NCBI RefSeq assembly: GCF_016616885.1
Contig: NZ_CP067102.1
Coordinates: 2,570,501 to 2,634,500, forward strand
From: Bradyrhizobium diazoefficiens
Lineage (GTDB): Bacteria > Pseudomonadota > Alphaproteobacteria > Rhizobiales > Xanthobacteraceae
Direction: 5' to 3'
Length of the DNA stretch: 64,000 nucleotides
Part shown: positions 50,736 through 60,970 of the stretch, in pieces
Layout: each line of letters opens with the position of its first letter
Numbering within the stretch: the stretch's first letter is position 1
Program-made: the position numbers and the translations under genes
The notes under the pieces: model-generated
Database searches by the model: none
Told to the model about the DNA's origin: nothing
Seen by the model: the letters and a program-made list of their open reading frames with translations, nothing else

Positions 50736-50835
50736 GGGAAGATTGGGGAGAGGGTGTCTCCGCAACGGGACAATCCCCTAGAGGAGAGAGCCCTCTCACC
50801 CGCGCCTTCGACCTCTCCCGCAAGCGGGAGAGGTG
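50736..50835. repeat. Dispersed palindromic repeat, inverted copy of the 15.3-kb element
   Basis: Ends with the hairpin ACCTCTCCCGC-AA-GCGGGAGAGGT (50811-50834). Its interior (CGCAACGGGACAATCCCCTA, GGAGAGAGCCCTCTCACCCG) is the reverse complement of copy A at 15296-15395 with few differences. It lies between dxs and the deoxyribosyltransferase gene. Confidence 0.75.
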
Positions 50836-50843
50836 AACAAGCC

Positions 50844-52772
50844 TCAGGCGAGCTTGACCGTCTCGGTCTTGACGTCCTTGCCGAGCGCTTCGAACACCTT
50901 GGCGACGATGCCCTTGGCGTCGAGACCGGCGCGGGCGTACATCGCGTTCGGCGTGTCGTGATCCTGGAACACGTCGGGCAGGACCATCGTGCGGAACTTG
51001 AGCATGCCGGTGTCGAGCACGCCCTGATCGGTCAGGAACTGCGCGACATGCGAGCCGAAGCCGCCGATCGAGCCTTCTTCCACCGTGATCAGGACGTCGT
51101 GGTCGCGCGCGAGCTTGAGCACCAGCTCGGTGTCGAGCGGCTTCATGAAGCGCGCATCGGCGATCGAGGTCGAGAGGCCATGGGCGGCGAGCTCGTCGGC
51201 CGCCTTCTCGCATTCGGCCAGACGCGTGCCGAAGGAGAGCAGGGCGATCTTGCTGCCCTGGCGGATCATGCGGCCCTTGCCGATCTCGAGGGGAACGCCG
51301 ACGTCGGGCATCTCGATGCCGCGACCTTCGCCGCGCGGATAGCGCAGCGAGCTCGGACGGTCGTTGATCGCAACCTGGGTCGCCACCATGTGGACGAGCT
51401 CGGCTTCGTCGGCTGCCGCCATGATCACCATGTTCGGCAGACAGCCGAGATAGGCGTTGTCGAACGAGCCGGCATGCGTCGCACCGTCCGCGCCGACGAG
51501 GCCGGCGCGGTCGATGGCGAAGCGGACTGGCAGGCTCTGGATCGCGACGTCATGGACGATCTGATCGTAGCCGCGCTGCAGGAAGGTCGAGTAGATCGCG
51601 CAGAACGGCTTGTAGCCTTCGGTCGCAAGACCGGCGGCGAAGGTGACCGCGTGCTGCTCGGCGATGCCGACGTCGAAGGTGCGATCCGGGAACGCCTTGT
51701 TGAAGATGTCGACGCCGGTGCCCGACGGCATCGCCGCGGTGATGGCGACGATCTTGTCGTCCTTCTCGGCTTCCTTGACCAGGCTCTGGCCGAACACGTT
51801 CTGGTAGGCCGGCGCGTTCGGCTTGGCTTTCGCCTGGGTGCCGGTGGCGACGTCGAACTTGACGACGGCGTGGTACTTGTCGGCGGACGCTTCAGCCGGG
51901 CCGTAGCCTTTGCCCTTCTGCGTCACGACGTGGACCAGGATCGGGCCGGTCTCCATGTCGCGGACGTTCTTCAGCACGGGCAGGAGATGGTCGAGATTAT
52001 GGCCGTCGATCGGGCCGACGTAATAGAAGCCGAGCTCTTCGAACAGCGTGCCGCCGTCCATCATGAAGCCGCGGGAATATTCCTCGACGCGGTTGGCGCG
52101 GTTGGCGAGGATCTTCGGCAGGCGCTTGTTGATCTGTTTGGCCGCATCGCGCAGCGTGCGATAGGTCTTGCCGGAGTAGAGGCGCGAGAGATAGGCGCTC
52201 ATGGCGCCGACCGGCGGCGCAATCGACATGTCGTTGTCGTTGAGGATGACGATCAGGCGCGAGTTCATGGCGCCCGCGTTGTTCATGGCCTCGTAGGCCA
52301 TGCCCGCCGACATCGCGCCGTCACCGATCACTGCTATAACGTTGTTCTTGCCGCCAGCGAGGTCGCGCGCGACCGCCATGCCGAGACCGGCCGAGATCGA
52401 GGTCGAGGAATGCGCGGCGCCGAACGGATCGTAGTCGCTCTCGCTGCGCTTGGTGAAGCCGGACAGGCCGCCGCCGGTGCGCAGCGTGCGGATGCGGTCG
52501 CGGCGTCCGGTGAGGATCTTGTGCGGATAGGCCTGATGGCCGACGTCCCAGATCAGCCGATCGCGCGGCGTGTCGAACACGTAGTGGATCGCGGTGGTGA
52601 GCTCGACAACGCCGAGGCCCGCGCCGAAGTGACCGCCGGTCACCGAGACGGCATCGATGGTCTCCTGACGCAGCTCGTCGGCGACCTGGCGAACCTGTTC
52701 GACCTTGAGCTTGCGCAGGTCGTCCGGCGTCCGGATAGTGTCGAGAAGCGGCGTTTTACTGTATGCGTTCAC
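50844..52772 (-). CDS. dxs: 1-deoxy-D-xylulose-5-phosphate synthase
   Basis: A 642-residue ThDP enzyme catalysing the first step of the MEP isoprenoid pathway. The N-terminal [16 protein letters not shown] region, the [13 protein letters not shown] / [15 protein letters not shown] segment with catalytic His, the cofactor motif [20 protein letters not shown], the transketolase domain Glu ([12 protein letters not shown]) and [15 protein letters not shown] are all present. The GTG start at 52772 ([11 protein letters not shown]) is preferred because homologous Dxs proteins begin at this point. A hairpin occupies its leader. Confidence 0.95.
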   Translation of the reverse strand: MNAYSKTPLLDTIRTPDDLRKLKVEQVRQVADELRQETIDAVSVTGGHFGAGLGVVELTTAIHYVFDTPRDRLIWDVGHQAYPHKILTGRRDRIRTLRTGGGLSGFTKRSESDYDPFGAAHSSTSISAGLGMAVARDLAGGKNNVIAVIGDGAMSAGMAYEAMNNAGAMNSRLIVILNDNDMSIAPPVGAMSAYLSRLYSGKTYRTLRDAAKQINKRLPKILANRANRVEEYSRGFMMDGGTLFEELGFYYVGPIDGHNLDHLLPVLKNVRDMETGPILVHVVTQKGKGYGPAEASADKYHAVVKFDVATGTQAKAKPNAPAYQNVFGQSLVKEAEKDDKIVAITAAMPSGTGVDIFNKAFPDRTFDVGIAEQHAVTFAAGLATEGYKPFCAIYSTFLQRGYDQIVHDVAIQSLPVRFAIDRAGLVGADGATHAGSFDNAYLGCLPNMVIMAAADEAELVHMVATQVAINDRPSSLRYPRGEGRGIEMPDVGVPLEIGKGRMIRQGSKIALLSFGTRLAECEKAADELAAHGLSTSIADARFMKPLDTELVLKLARDHDVLITVEEGSIGGFGSHVAQFLTDQGVLDTGMLKFRTMVLPDVFQDHDTPNAMYARAGLDAKGIVAKVFEALGKDVKTETVKLA

Positions 52773-53361
52773 GGCGATTTCCAATTTGTCAGCACCGGAA
52801 GATTGTTCCGGTGCGCGATGGGTTTGCACAATGTCGGCGCAGCGCGAGTCCTTAAACCGTCGGAGCCACCTGCATGGGGCAAAGCCCCGTCTTCAAGCTT
52901 AGGTGAGCTTAAGTGCGCTCCGGTTCAGTCTCTGTGATCCCTGTCACGTAGATCGGCTTCGTCCGTCCCAGCCAATTTCATTAGCGATTTGAAGCGCTTG
53001 TCGTCGGAAATCGGTCCCCACGTCAAAGCTAACAAAAAGCCACACTCCGCGCAGCTTTACACCAAAGCTTGGGCCAAAGCCAACCCGCCCGACCGACTAC
53101 GGGTATGCAGGTGCAACCGGCGGGCTAATTTGGTTAATCTCGGCGCCGGAGGGGAGGTTCCAATTCTGCCCGGTTCCTTGGCAGGATTCTGGGCATAAGA
53201 ACAGCTATTTTGGCGTGATTCGCCGGGTCAAAACGCAGCGGCGAGGGAATTCGCCAATTCTGCTGCCCCGCCACCCGGTCCGCGAGCGGCGACAGCGGCG
53301 TGCGATCTTGAAAATTGCAGGTGGCCGATGCTTGAAACGGGCGGCTTTGGGGCGCCGTGCC
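52773..53361. other. 589-nt gap upstream of dxs
   Basis: No convincing gene. Nearest dxs, a perfect 8-bp hairpin CACCGGAA-GATTG-TTCCGGTG (52793-52813) lies 20 nt before the start codon. The middle (52970-53160) is richer in A/T and probably holds the dxs promoter. Short frames in the gap have no ribosome binding sites or protein-like composition. Confidence 0.45.
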
Positions 53362-53613
53362 TTACTGCACGTCGAGCGGTGCGGTGCCGGTGGCCTGGCC
53401 GCTGGCATCGGTGGTGATCTTGTCGACGCGCGCCTCGGCCTGACGCAACAGCTCCTCGCAGCGCCGCTTCAAGGCTTCGCCGCGCTCGTAGATCGTGACG
53501 GATTCCTCGAGCGGCACCTTGCCGTCCTCGAGCCGCTTCACGATCGTTTCGAGTTCCTCGATCGCGCGCTCGAAGGTGAGCCGGGAGATGTCGATTTGGG
53601 TATTTTCGGCCAT
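53362..53613 (-). CDS. xseB: Exodeoxyribonuclease VII small subunit
   Basis: An 83-residue protein with the XseB pattern: LTFERAIEELETIVKRLEDG, VPLEESVTIYERGEALKRRC and EELLRQAEARVDKI. It partners XseA (not in the window) in a nuclease that trims single-stranded DNA. It lies 73 nt downstream of the deacetylase-like gene, in the same direction, and upstream of dxs, a conserved alphaproteobacterial order. Confidence 0.93.
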   Translation of the reverse strand: MAENTQIDISRLTFERAIEELETIVKRLEDGKVPLEESVTIYERGEALKRRCEELLRQAEARVDKITTDASGQATGTAPLDVQ

Positions 53614-53686
53614 ATCCGTTTCCGATTGCCCGATTCGCTACTCGTGTAAAACAGCAGAGTTTTGCGGGCTTAATGTGGCGAGTGGG

Positions 53687-54616
53687 TCAAGCACCCATCA
53701 GGGCGCCGACATGCGCCGTAACAGATTCTTTCAGTCCTTGCAGGTCGTAGCCGCCTTCGAGCACAGAAACAACGCGGCCCTCTGCGGATTTGTCGGCTAG
53801 GTCCATCAGCTTGCGCGTGACCCAGGAATAGTCTTCCGCGCGCAAATTCAGCGAGGCCAGCGGATCGCGGTAATGCGCGTCGAAGCCCGCTGAGATGATG
53901 AGCAACTCGGGGCTGAATTTTTCGAGTTGCGGCAGGATCAAATTCTCGAACGCCGAGCGGAATTCGGGTCCGCCGTCTTCCGAGGCCAGCGGTGCGTTGA
54001 CGATGGTGTCGTGATCGCCGCGCTCGCCCTTGGCACCGGTGCCTGGAAACAGCGGCATTTGATGCGTCGAGCAATACATCACGGTCGGGTCCGACCAGAA
54101 GATGTCCTGGGTGCCGTTGCCGTGATGCACGTCGAAATCGACGATGGCGGCGCGCTTGATGCCGTATTTGCGCTGTGCATGGCGCGCGGCGATCGCGACA
54201 TTGTCGAAAAAGCAGAAGCCCATCGGCTTGCCGATCTCGGCGTGATGGCCGGGCGGGCGCACCGCGACGAAGGCGTTGCGATGCTCGCCGTTCATCACCG
54301 CTTCGGTCGCAGCCACCGCCCCGCCGACGCCGCGCATCACCGCTTCCCACGTGCCCGGGGACATCGACGTGTCGCCATCGATATAGACTTGGCCGCTGGT
54401 CGGCGCGATGTGGCGCAGCTCGGTGACGTAGTCCTCGTTGTGGCAGAGCGTCACGAGATCGAGATCGCCCTCCGGCGCGAGATCACGCGCCAGGAACTGG
54501 AAGCGCTCAACCGCAAGCGCTTCCTCCACCGCGCGCAGGCGGTCGGGTCTTTCAGGGTGTCCCGGCGGCGTGACGTGGTCGAGGCAGGCCTTGTGGGAAA
54601 GGAGAAGCGTGCTCAT
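53687..54616 (-). CDS. Histone-deacetylase-like (acetoin utilisation/APAH family) zinc hydrolase
   Basis: A 309-residue class II-type deacetylase fold protein: VRPPGHHAEIGKPMGFCFFD (tandem active-site His), IVDFDVHHGNGTQDIFW (zinc Asp/His), SAGFDAHYRDPLASL (third zinc ligand) and VLEGGYDLQGL. Bacterial members deacetylate acetylated polyamines or proteins; the substrate here is unknown. ATG 54616 (MSTLLLSHKACLDH) is the family start. It heads the deacetylase-xseB unit. Confidence 0.9.
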   Translation of the reverse strand: MSTLLLSHKACLDHVTPPGHPERPDRLRAVEEALAVERFQFLARDLAPEGDLDLVTLCHNEDYVTELRHIAPTSGQVYIDGDTSMSPGTWEAVMRGVGGAVAATEAVMNGEHRNAFVAVRPPGHHAEIGKPMGFCFFDNVAIAARHAQRKYGIKRAAIVDFDVHHGNGTQDIFWSDPTVMYCSTHQMPLFPGTGAKGERGDHDTIVNAPLASEDGGPEFRSAFENLILPQLEKFSPELLIISAGFDAHYRDPLASLNLRAEDYSWVTRKLMDLADKSAEGRVVSVLEGGYDLQGLKESVTAHVGALMGA

Positions 54617-54751
54617 CAGGTCGGCCTCACTGGGAACGAACTCTCGGCGTCGCTTGACGCATCCGGCGCCAAAACGCAATGCAAAACCCAATCTAGGGGT
54701 TCCACCGCGAATGGCAAAGGGCTGTCCCGTTCCGCCCAGGTTTGATCCGGA

Positions 54752-56410
54752 TCAATTCACGCGCAGGATGCGAGTCGGCGGCAGCGGGCCGATCGGACCA
54801 TGCGCCCTGAAAAACGCAAACAGCGCATCGGCGTCATAGCCGCCATATTGCGGCGAAGCGCCCCGTTTCGCGACCGTGAAGCCGTCGCCGCCGACCGCCA
54901 GATAATCGTTGACGGTGACGCGGTAGCCGGTGGCCGGCTCGATCGGCTTGCCATTGAGCGTCATCTTGTCGACGATCACGCGCTCGCCGAACGGCTTTGA
55001 TGCATCCCAGCTGTAGCTGAACCCGATCGACACCTGGAGGATCCGCGGCCGCTTCGGATCGAGCCATTGCTGCTCCAGCATGTCCTTGAGCTGGCTGCCT
55101 GACAGCGTCATGGTGACGAGGCGGTTGCGGAATGGCTGGCTCGCGAACAGCTCGCCGTAAGACACCGCGCCGTTCTCTTTCGGGATGATGTCGGTGCGGA
55201 TGCCGCCAGGATTGGTGAGCGCGATGACAGCGCTGCCATCCTTGGCGTCTTTGGTGGCGGCAAGCTGTGCATCGGCGATGACGTCGCCGAGCGCGCTTTC
55301 GCCGGCGTCGTTCGGGACGCGCGACAGCGTCTGCATCACCGATCCGGCCGGCCGGTTGGCAATCGGCGCCGAGAGCTTGTCATAGGCGTCGATCAGCGCG
55401 GTCTGCTCGGGATCCTTGGCGAGCGAGGCGTTGGCGACGATAACGTTCTCGGCCCTGGCGCTGACGATGTCGCGTGTTGCCGGATCGAGCTTGAGGTCGA
55501 TCGCGGTGACCAGCGTGCCGTATTTGTCGCCGCTGGTCACCAGCCGGCCGTCGATCTGGCAGACATAGGCGCGATGTGTGTGGCCGCTGACAACGACGTC
55601 GACGGCGCGGTCGAATTTTTTCACGATGTCGACGATCGGGCCTGTGATTGCGGGGCACTCGTTGTAGTCGCCCGAGGGTTCGCCGCCCTGGTGGATCAGC
55701 ACCACGATCGCCTCGACACCCCGTGCCCTCAACTGCGGCACAAGCGCGTTCACCGTCTCGGCCTCGTCGCGGAATTCGAGCCCGGCAATGCCTGACGGAG
55801 AGACGATGCCGGCGGTCTCCTTCAACGTCAACCCGATGAAGGCGACCGGGATGCCTTCGAACTCCCGGATCTCGTATGGCGGCAACACGCTCTTGCCGGT
55901 CGCGGTCTCGATGGTGGAGGCCGCGAGATAGTGGAATTTCGCGCCGGTGAAGGGACGTGGTCCCTGACATCCATCTTCCGGATGGCAGCCGCCGTTCTGC
56001 ATCCTGAGCAGTTCGGTCTTGCCCTCGTCGAATTCATGGTTGCCGACTGAGGTAATCGCAAGCCCCATCATCGAAAGCGCTTCGACCGACGGCTCGTCGT
56101 GAAACATCGCCGACAAAAACGGGCTCGCCCCGATCAGGTCGCCGGCGGCAGCGAGGATGGTGTTCTTGTGTCCCTCGCGGAGCTGCTGCACCAGCGTCGC
56201 CATGTACTCGGCGCCGCCGGCGGCGACCATCACCTTCTTGTTCTTGTCCTCGGGGTCATTGATGCGGATGCCGCCCGGCGGCGGACGGAGATTGCCGTGG
56301 AAATCGTTGATCGCGAGAATACGCAGCTCGACGGGCGCCACGGTCTGGGCCGCGGCGGGCAGGGCGGCGAGCGCGAGGGCGAAGCTGGTCAGGCGGAGAA
56401 GATGTCGCAT
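54752..56410 (-). CDS. Periplasmic 5'-nucleotidase / metallophosphatase
   Basis: A 552-residue exported enzyme. The signal peptide (LRLTSFALALAALPAAAQ) is followed by a calcineurin-like metallophosphatase domain, with ILAINDFHGNL, AAAGDLIGASPF, SVGNHEFDEG and VVSGHTHRAYVC giving the dimetal ligands. The 5'-nucleotidase C-terminal specificity domain follows (ALTNPGGIRTDI, YGELFASQPF, VNDYLAVGGDGF). It dephosphorylates nucleotides or UDP-sugars in the periplasm. Confidence 0.9.
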   Translation of the reverse strand: MRHLLRLTSFALALAALPAAAQTVAPVELRILAINDFHGNLRPPPGGIRINDPEDKNKKVMVAAGGAEYMATLVQQLREGHKNTILAAAGDLIGASPFLSAMFHDEPSVEALSMMGLAITSVGNHEFDEGKTELLRMQNGGCHPEDGCQGPRPFTGAKFHYLAASTIETATGKSVLPPYEIREFEGIPVAFIGLTLKETAGIVSPSGIAGLEFRDEAETVNALVPQLRARGVEAIVVLIHQGGEPSGDYNECPAITGPIVDIVKKFDRAVDVVVSGHTHRAYVCQIDGRLVTSGDKYGTLVTAIDLKLDPATRDIVSARAENVIVANASLAKDPEQTALIDAYDKLSAPIANRPAGSVMQTLSRVPNDAGESALGDVIADAQLAATKDAKDGSAVIALTNPGGIRTDIIPKENGAVSYGELFASQPFRNRLVTMTLSGSQLKDMLEQQWLDPKRPRILQVSIGFSYSWDASKPFGERVIVDKMTLNGKPIEPATGYRVTVNDYLAVGGDGFTVAKRGASPQYGGYDADALFAFFRAHGPIGPLPPTRILRVN

Positions 56411-56459
56411 GGAACAAGATTAGTCATTCCGCGCGAAGATTTCACGAAAGTTCTCTTGC

Positions 56460-57218
56460 CTACCGCTTCTTCCTGTTCGCAAACGCATTGAATGCGGCCG
56501 TCGCCTCGTCCGATTTCAGCCGCTCGCCGAACAGATGGGCTTCCCGGTCGATGCGGCGGGTGAGCTCTTCCGGCGGGGCACGCAGCAGTTTGCGCGAGGT
56601 TGCGACGGCTTCGGCCGGTAGCCGGCTGATCTCGCGCGCCACCTTGCGGGCCTCGACCTCGGTATGTCCCGGCGAGACCACGGTGTTGACGAAGCCTGCG
56701 GCGTGGGCCTCGGCGGCGGTAAAAGTGCGCCCCATCACCAGCATGGCGAAGGCGCGCTGATAGCCCATCGTGTGCGGCATCAAGAGGCTGGCGGCGCCGA
56801 CCGGCACGAGCCCGAGATGGATGTAGGGCGCTGAAAATGTCGCAGCATTCGAGGCAAGCACATAGTCGCAGTGGAACAGCATCACCGTGCCCATGCCGAT
56901 CGAGGCGCCGTCCACGGCCGCAATGATCGGTTTGGCGTTGAGGGTGAGCGAATAGAGAAATTTTGCGCCGTCCGACAATGTTTCCGGGCGCGAGGTGTCG
57001 GCGTGCATGAAGTCGTCGATGTCGTCGCCGGCCGTGAACACGCCGGAGCCGCCGGTGATGATCATGCAGCGGATATCGGGATTGTTCTGCGCGGTGTCGA
57101 TCGCGCGGCTCATCTCGCGATACATGTCCAGGGTGATCGCATTCTTCTTGCTCGGGCGGCGCAGGGTGATGACGCGCGTTCCACGGTCTTCGGTGACGAT
57201 GATATTGCCGTTCGGCAT
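56460..57218 (-). CDS. Enoyl-CoA hydratase/isomerase (crotonase) family protein
   Basis: A 252-residue crotonase-fold protein. RGTRVITLRRPSKKNAITLD, GGSGVFTAGDDIDDF (oxyanion-hole strand) and DGASIGMGTVMLFHCDYVLA are visible. At the second active-site loop it reads LVPVGAASLLMPHTMG, without the Glu pair of classical crotonase, so isomerase or another activity is possible. Downstream of it on the same strand is the unrelated nucleotidase gene. Fatty-acid degradation is the likeliest context. Confidence 0.85.
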   Translation of the reverse strand: MPNGNIIVTEDRGTRVITLRRPSKKNAITLDMYREMSRAIDTAQNNPDIRCMIITGGSGVFTAGDDIDDFMHADTSRPETLSDGAKFLYSLTLNAKPIIAAVDGASIGMGTVMLFHCDYVLASNAATFSAPYIHLGLVPVGAASLLMPHTMGYQRAFAMLVMGRTFTAAEAHAAGFVNTVVSPGHTEVEARKVAREISRLPAEAVATSRKLLRAPPEELTRRIDREAHLFGERLKSDEATAAFNAFANRKKR

Positions 57219-57505
57219 GAGGACTCCCTGCGGCCGCCGCGGCGCCTGCCATCGGCGAGTCTTGCGAGACTGAGCCTACATGATCCGGCACGCGTGCCAA
57301 TCCTGCGGTTCAACCATTTCGGCGGTGACGCTCGTAAGCGGTTGCATCACACCCGTCCGATGATGGCGTTCGCCGGGAACCTCGCGGTAGGTGCATCACA
57401 CATCCTGCGGCGTTTTGCGCATTGCAACAATCAGCTACAATGTTTCATTTGAAAAACCGGTGGTTGTGCGTCACGATCAGCCGTCTCGTTCCATGAGGCC
57501 GATAC

Positions 57506-58735
57506 TTGATCGCCGCAACGGGTGCTGATGAATCCTCGCTTCACTACCGTGGCTGGCGCGTGGTGCTGGCCTGCTTCCTGATGGCCTTCTTCATGTTCGG
57601 CTTTGGCCTCTACGGCCAGGGCGTCTATCTCGCCGAGCTCCAGCGCGCCCATGGCTGGCCCGGTACGCTGGTGTCCGCGGCCAGCACATTCTCGTTCCTG
57701 CTGACCTCCGTCTTCGTCATCTTCACCGACGATCTGCTCGCCCGCATTGGGCTGCGGGGGCTGATCCTGTGCGGGCTGACGGCGCTTGGCGCATCGACCG
57801 CGCTGCTGGGACTGATGCAGGCGCCCTGGCAGCTCTATCTTGCCTATGCGCTGATGTCGGTCGGCTGGACCGGCATGGGCTCGGTGGTGATCGCGACGGT
57901 GCTGAACGCGTGGTTCGCGCGGCGCCGCGGGCTCGCGCTCAGCCTCGCCTTCAACGGCGCCACATTCGGCGGCATCATCCTCGTTCCGGTCTTGCTGGCG
58001 CTGAGCAGCAGCATCGGTTTCCGCTCAGCCATGCTGGCAGCCACCATCGTGATGGTCGTGCTGGTGCTGCCGGTGGTCGTCGTCTTCACCAGCTGGCCGG
58101 TCGACGCGTCGCCGAATGCCGCAGATGTCTCTGGCGGCAAGGTGGCGCGTCATTCGCGGAAGGAACTGCTCGCCAACGCGTCATTCTGGACCATGGTGCT
58201 GCCGATCGCGATCGCGTTGTTGGCGCAGATGGGATTCATCATCCACCAGGTGACGTTTCTCGAGCCGCTGATCGGCCGCGCCAGTGCAGGCCTCGCCGTC
58301 ACCATCATGGCGGCGATGGCGGTGGTCGGCCGGCTGTCGCTCGGCCTGTTCGTCGACCGGCTCGATCCGCGGCTTGCCTGCGCGGCGTCGATGACCAGCC
58401 AGGCGGCGGCGCTGCTTGTGCTCCTGCAAAGCCAAAGCCCGACCGTGCTGCTCATGTGCTGCGCCGTCTATGGCTTCTCGATCGGCAACATGATCACATT
58501 TCCGCCTTTGATCATCCAGCGCGAGATCGGCAGCGCGGCTTTCGCGGCCGCGATGGGGCTGGGGACGTCGATCAGCGGCATCGTCAGCGCCTTCGGCCCG
58601 GGCCTCATCGGCCTCGTGCGCAGCGTGAGCGGTGACTACACGATGGCATTTGCCATGTGCGTGGTGCTGGACGTCATCGCTGCCGGCATCGTGCTGTGGC
58701 GGCCAGGGAGAGGAGTGAAGACGGTGGCTTCGTAG
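57506..58735 (+). CDS. MFS transporter (oxalate/formate-type or monocarboxylate-like)
   Basis: A 409-residue, 12-TM permease beginning at TTG 57506, 7 nt after a GAGG ribosome binding site; no in-frame ATG precedes the first membrane helix. It opens HYRGWRVVLACFLMAFFMFG, contains SVGWTGMGSVVIATVLNAWF and RRRGLALSLAFNGATFGGII, and matches the monocarboxylate/OFA-like branch of the MFS. A TACAAT hexamer at 57436-57441 may be its -10. Substrate unknown. Confidence 0.85.
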   Translation: MIAATGADESSLHYRGWRVVLACFLMAFFMFGFGLYGQGVYLAELQRAHGWPGTLVSAASTFSFLLTSVFVIFTDDLLARIGLRGLILCGLTALGASTALLGLMQAPWQLYLAYALMSVGWTGMGSVVIATVLNAWFARRRGLALSLAFNGATFGGIILVPVLLALSSSIGFRSAMLAATIVMVVLVLPVVVVFTSWPVDASPNAADVSGGKVARHSRKELLANASFWTMVLPIAIALLAQMGFIIHQVTFLEPLIGRASAGLAVTIMAAMAVVGRLSLGLFVDRLDPRLACAASMTSQAAALLVLLQSQSPTVLLMCCAVYGFSIGNMITFPPLIIQREIGSAAFAAAMGLGTSISGIVSAFGPGLIGLVRSVSGDYTMAFAMCVVLDVIAAGIVLWRPGRGVKTVAS

Positions 58736-58770
58736 GGCGGACGTATGGCACGCGCGTACTACATAATCGG

Positions 58771-58874
58771 TGTCATCGCCCGACTTGATCGGGCGATCGA
58801 GTACTCCGAGACCTCTGCGGTTCATTGAGAAGCCGCGGCATACTGGATTCCCCGCCTTCGCGGGGAATGACAGC
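58771..58874. repeat. Dispersed palindromic repeat (GTCATCGCCCG family), copy 2
   Basis: GTCATCGCCCG-ACTTGAT-CGGGCGAT at the left, GAGACCTC in the middle and TACTGGATTCCCCGCCTTCG / CGGGGAATGAC at the right. Same order and orientation as 22919-23045, differing mainly in the central spacer. It lies between convergent genes. Confidence 0.7.
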
Positions 58875-58885
58875 GAGGAGGGCGC

Positions 58886-60664
58886 TTACCCCAACAGCAC
58901 CGCATCCGCTGCTGCGACCGACTCCGCGCTTTCCGTCACCGTGCGCTCGAGCGCGCCGGCCTGTACGGTGATGTTCTCGGCGAAGAAGCGCGCGAGCGAG
59001 ACGTAGCGTGCGGCCTCGGCGCTGCCGTCGGCCTTGGCGGCGAGCGCCTCGGTGGCCAGCATGCAGCCGCCGAGCGTCGCGCCAAACTGCTGCAAATACG
59101 GCGTGGCGCCGGCGAGCGCCTCGTTCGGCGCTGACGTGACGCGGTCCAGCAGCCACTTGCTCGTTCGCGCCAGCGCCTCCAGCGCCTCGCGCAGTTTCAC
59201 GCCCGTAGTGCCGAAGGCTGGATCGTTCGAGGCTTCGACCTGCTTGACGGTGGCGGACAGCTCGTCGAGCAACGCCCACACCGACGCGCCGCCGTTGGCG
59301 GCGAGCTTGCGCGTGACGAGGTCGATCGCCTGGATGCCGTTGGTGCCCTCGTAGATCGCGGTGATGCGCGCATCGCGATAATGCTGCGCTGCGCCGGTCT
59401 CCTCGATGAAGCCCATGCCGCCATGCACCTGCACGCCGAGATAGGCGACCTCGTTGCCGATATCGGTGGAATAGCCCTTTGCCATCGGCGTCAGCAGCGC
59501 GGCGCGTGCGGCGGCATCGGCGCGCACCTTCGGGTCCTTGGCGCGCGTCGAGACGTCGATCGCGACAGCGGTCGCATAGCAGATGGTGCGCGCGGCCGCG
59601 GTCTGCGCCCGCATCCGCATCAGCATGCGCTTGACGTCGGGATGCACGAAGATCGCATCCGACCCGTCGCCCTTCTTGTCGATTGCGCGGCCCTGCCTGC
59701 GCTCCTGCGCATAGGCCAGCGCCTGCTGATAAGCGCGATCGGCAACGCCGACGCCCTCCAGGCCGACGCCGAGGCGGGCCTGGTTCATCATCGTGAACAT
59801 GCAGCGCATGCCCTGGTTCTCTTCGCCGATCAGGAAACCGATCGCGCCGCCATGGTCGCCCATGGTCATGGTGCAGGTCGGCGAAGCGTGCATGCCGAGC
59901 TTGTGCTCAACGCCGGAGGCAAAGATGTCGTTGCGCGCGCCGAGCGAGCCGTCGGCATTGACCATGAATTTCGGCACGAGGAAGAGCGAGATCCCCTTGG
60001 TGCCGGCCGGCGCATCCGGCAGCCGAGCCAGCACGAAATGCACGATGTTGTCGGTCATGTCGTGCTCGCCATAGGTGATGAAGATCTTCGTCCCCTTGAT
60101 GCGATAGGTGCCGTCCGCCTGCTTCTCGGCGCGGGTGCGCAGCGCGCCGACGTCGGAGCCGGCCTGTGGCTCGGTGAGCTGCATCGTGCCGGTCCATTCG
60201 CCGGAGACGAGCTTTTCGAGATAGATCGTCTTCAGCTCCTCGCTGCCATGCTCCTCCAGCGCCTCCATTGCGGAAGCCGTCAGCAGCGGACAGAGGCCGA
60301 AGGCGACGTTGGAGGCGCTCCAGATCTCGGTGCAGGCGGCGTTGATCGCCAGCGGCAGGCCCTGGCCGCCGAAATCCTGCGGCCCCGAAACCGCGTTCCA
60401 GCCCCCCTCGGTCCAGCGCTTGTAGGCATCCGGCCAGCCCGGTGCGGTCGTGACCTTGCCGTCGTCGAGCTTGATGCCGTGCTGGTCGCCGACCTTGTTG
60501 AGCGGCGCCAGCACGTCGGTCGCGAATTTGCCGGCCTCCTCCAGCACCGCGGACACGATGTCGCCGTCGAAATCGCCGTAATGGCCGGCTTCCACGGCGG
60601 CCTTGAGGCCGGCGCCGTGGTTGAGCGACAGCAGCATGTCAGAGATCGGCGCGCGGTAGGTCAT
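58886..60664 (-). CDS. Acyl-CoA dehydrogenase (long, DmdC/FadE12-like)
   Basis: A 592-residue flavoprotein. The N-terminal domain (MTYRAPISDMLLSLNHGAGL) is followed by the ACAD core, with QLTEPQAGSDVGALRTRAEK and ITYGEHDMTDNIVHFVLARL. The catalytic Glu is in ARITAIYEGTNGIQAIDLVT, and a C-terminal extra four-helix domain is found in the approximately 600-residue subclass (including DmdC, methylmercaptopropionyl-CoA dehydrogenase). Chain specificity cannot be told. It is divergent from the tRNA-Gln gene. Confidence 0.9.
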   Translation of the reverse strand: MTYRAPISDMLLSLNHGAGLKAAVEAGHYGDFDGDIVSAVLEEAGKFATDVLAPLNKVGDQHGIKLDDGKVTTAPGWPDAYKRWTEGGWNAVSGPQDFGGQGLPLAINAACTEIWSASNVAFGLCPLLTASAMEALEEHGSEELKTIYLEKLVSGEWTGTMQLTEPQAGSDVGALRTRAEKQADGTYRIKGTKIFITYGEHDMTDNIVHFVLARLPDAPAGTKGISLFLVPKFMVNADGSLGARNDIFASGVEHKLGMHASPTCTMTMGDHGGAIGFLIGEENQGMRCMFTMMNQARLGVGLEGVGVADRAYQQALAYAQERRQGRAIDKKGDGSDAIFVHPDVKRMLMRMRAQTAAARTICYATAVAIDVSTRAKDPKVRADAAARAALLTPMAKGYSTDIGNEVAYLGVQVHGGMGFIEETGAAQHYRDARITAIYEGTNGIQAIDLVTRKLAANGGASVWALLDELSATVKQVEASNDPAFGTTGVKLREALEALARTSKWLLDRVTSAPNEALAGATPYLQQFGATLGGCMLATEALAAKADGSAEAARYVSLARFFAENITVQAGALERTVTESAESVAAADAVLLG

Positions 60665-60895
60665 GGCTCACTCCCCGAGGACAGGTTTGGCGCCGTATTC
60701 CCATGAAACGCGGGAGGTCTCAATGGGCGGGAGGGACGAGGATCGGGCCTATAATAGTGTGTCGCCCGGCCGGCCTCCGGTCTGTGGTATTTTGCCCCTC
60801 CAGCGGTTGAAATGCCGCGCCGCTCCCTATAGACCGGCTGCGACCAAGGGGAATCTGCGGATGCCAGTTCTTCCACCGTTCCCTTCGTCGCCTGA

Positions 60896-60970
60896 TGGGG
60901 CGTAGCCAAGCGGTAAGGCAGCGGATTTTGATTCCGCCATTCGGAGGTTCGATCCCTCCCGCCCCAGCCA
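60896..60970 (+). tRNA. tRNA-Gln (anticodon TTG)
   Basis: A 75-nt cloverleaf. Acceptor arms are TGGGGCG (60896-60902) and CGCCCCA (60960-60966), followed by discriminator G and an encoded CCA (60968-60970). The D arm is AGCCAAGCGGTAAGGCA; the anticodon loop TTTTGAT in GCGGA-TTTTGAT-TCCGC gives TTG; and the T arm is GGAGG-TTCGATC-CCTCC. It is transcribed toward the Wadjet-like cassette, so its 3' end faces the presumed island. Confidence 0.95.

Noticed and set aside
50754..52937. 727-codon plus-strand open frame opposite dxs
   Set aside because: High-GC antisense shadow of a well-supported dxs gene; composition is His/Asp/Arg/Val-rich as expected for an antisense frame, and it has no domain.
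53155..53200. TGGCAGG ... GGGCA upstream of dxs as a sigma-54 promoter
   Set aside because: The -12 TTGC element is not present at the required distance.
59381..60706. 441-codon plus-strand frame opposite the acyl-CoA dehydrogenase
   Set aside because: Antisense shadow, rich in Gly/Arg/Asp/His with no recognisable motif.
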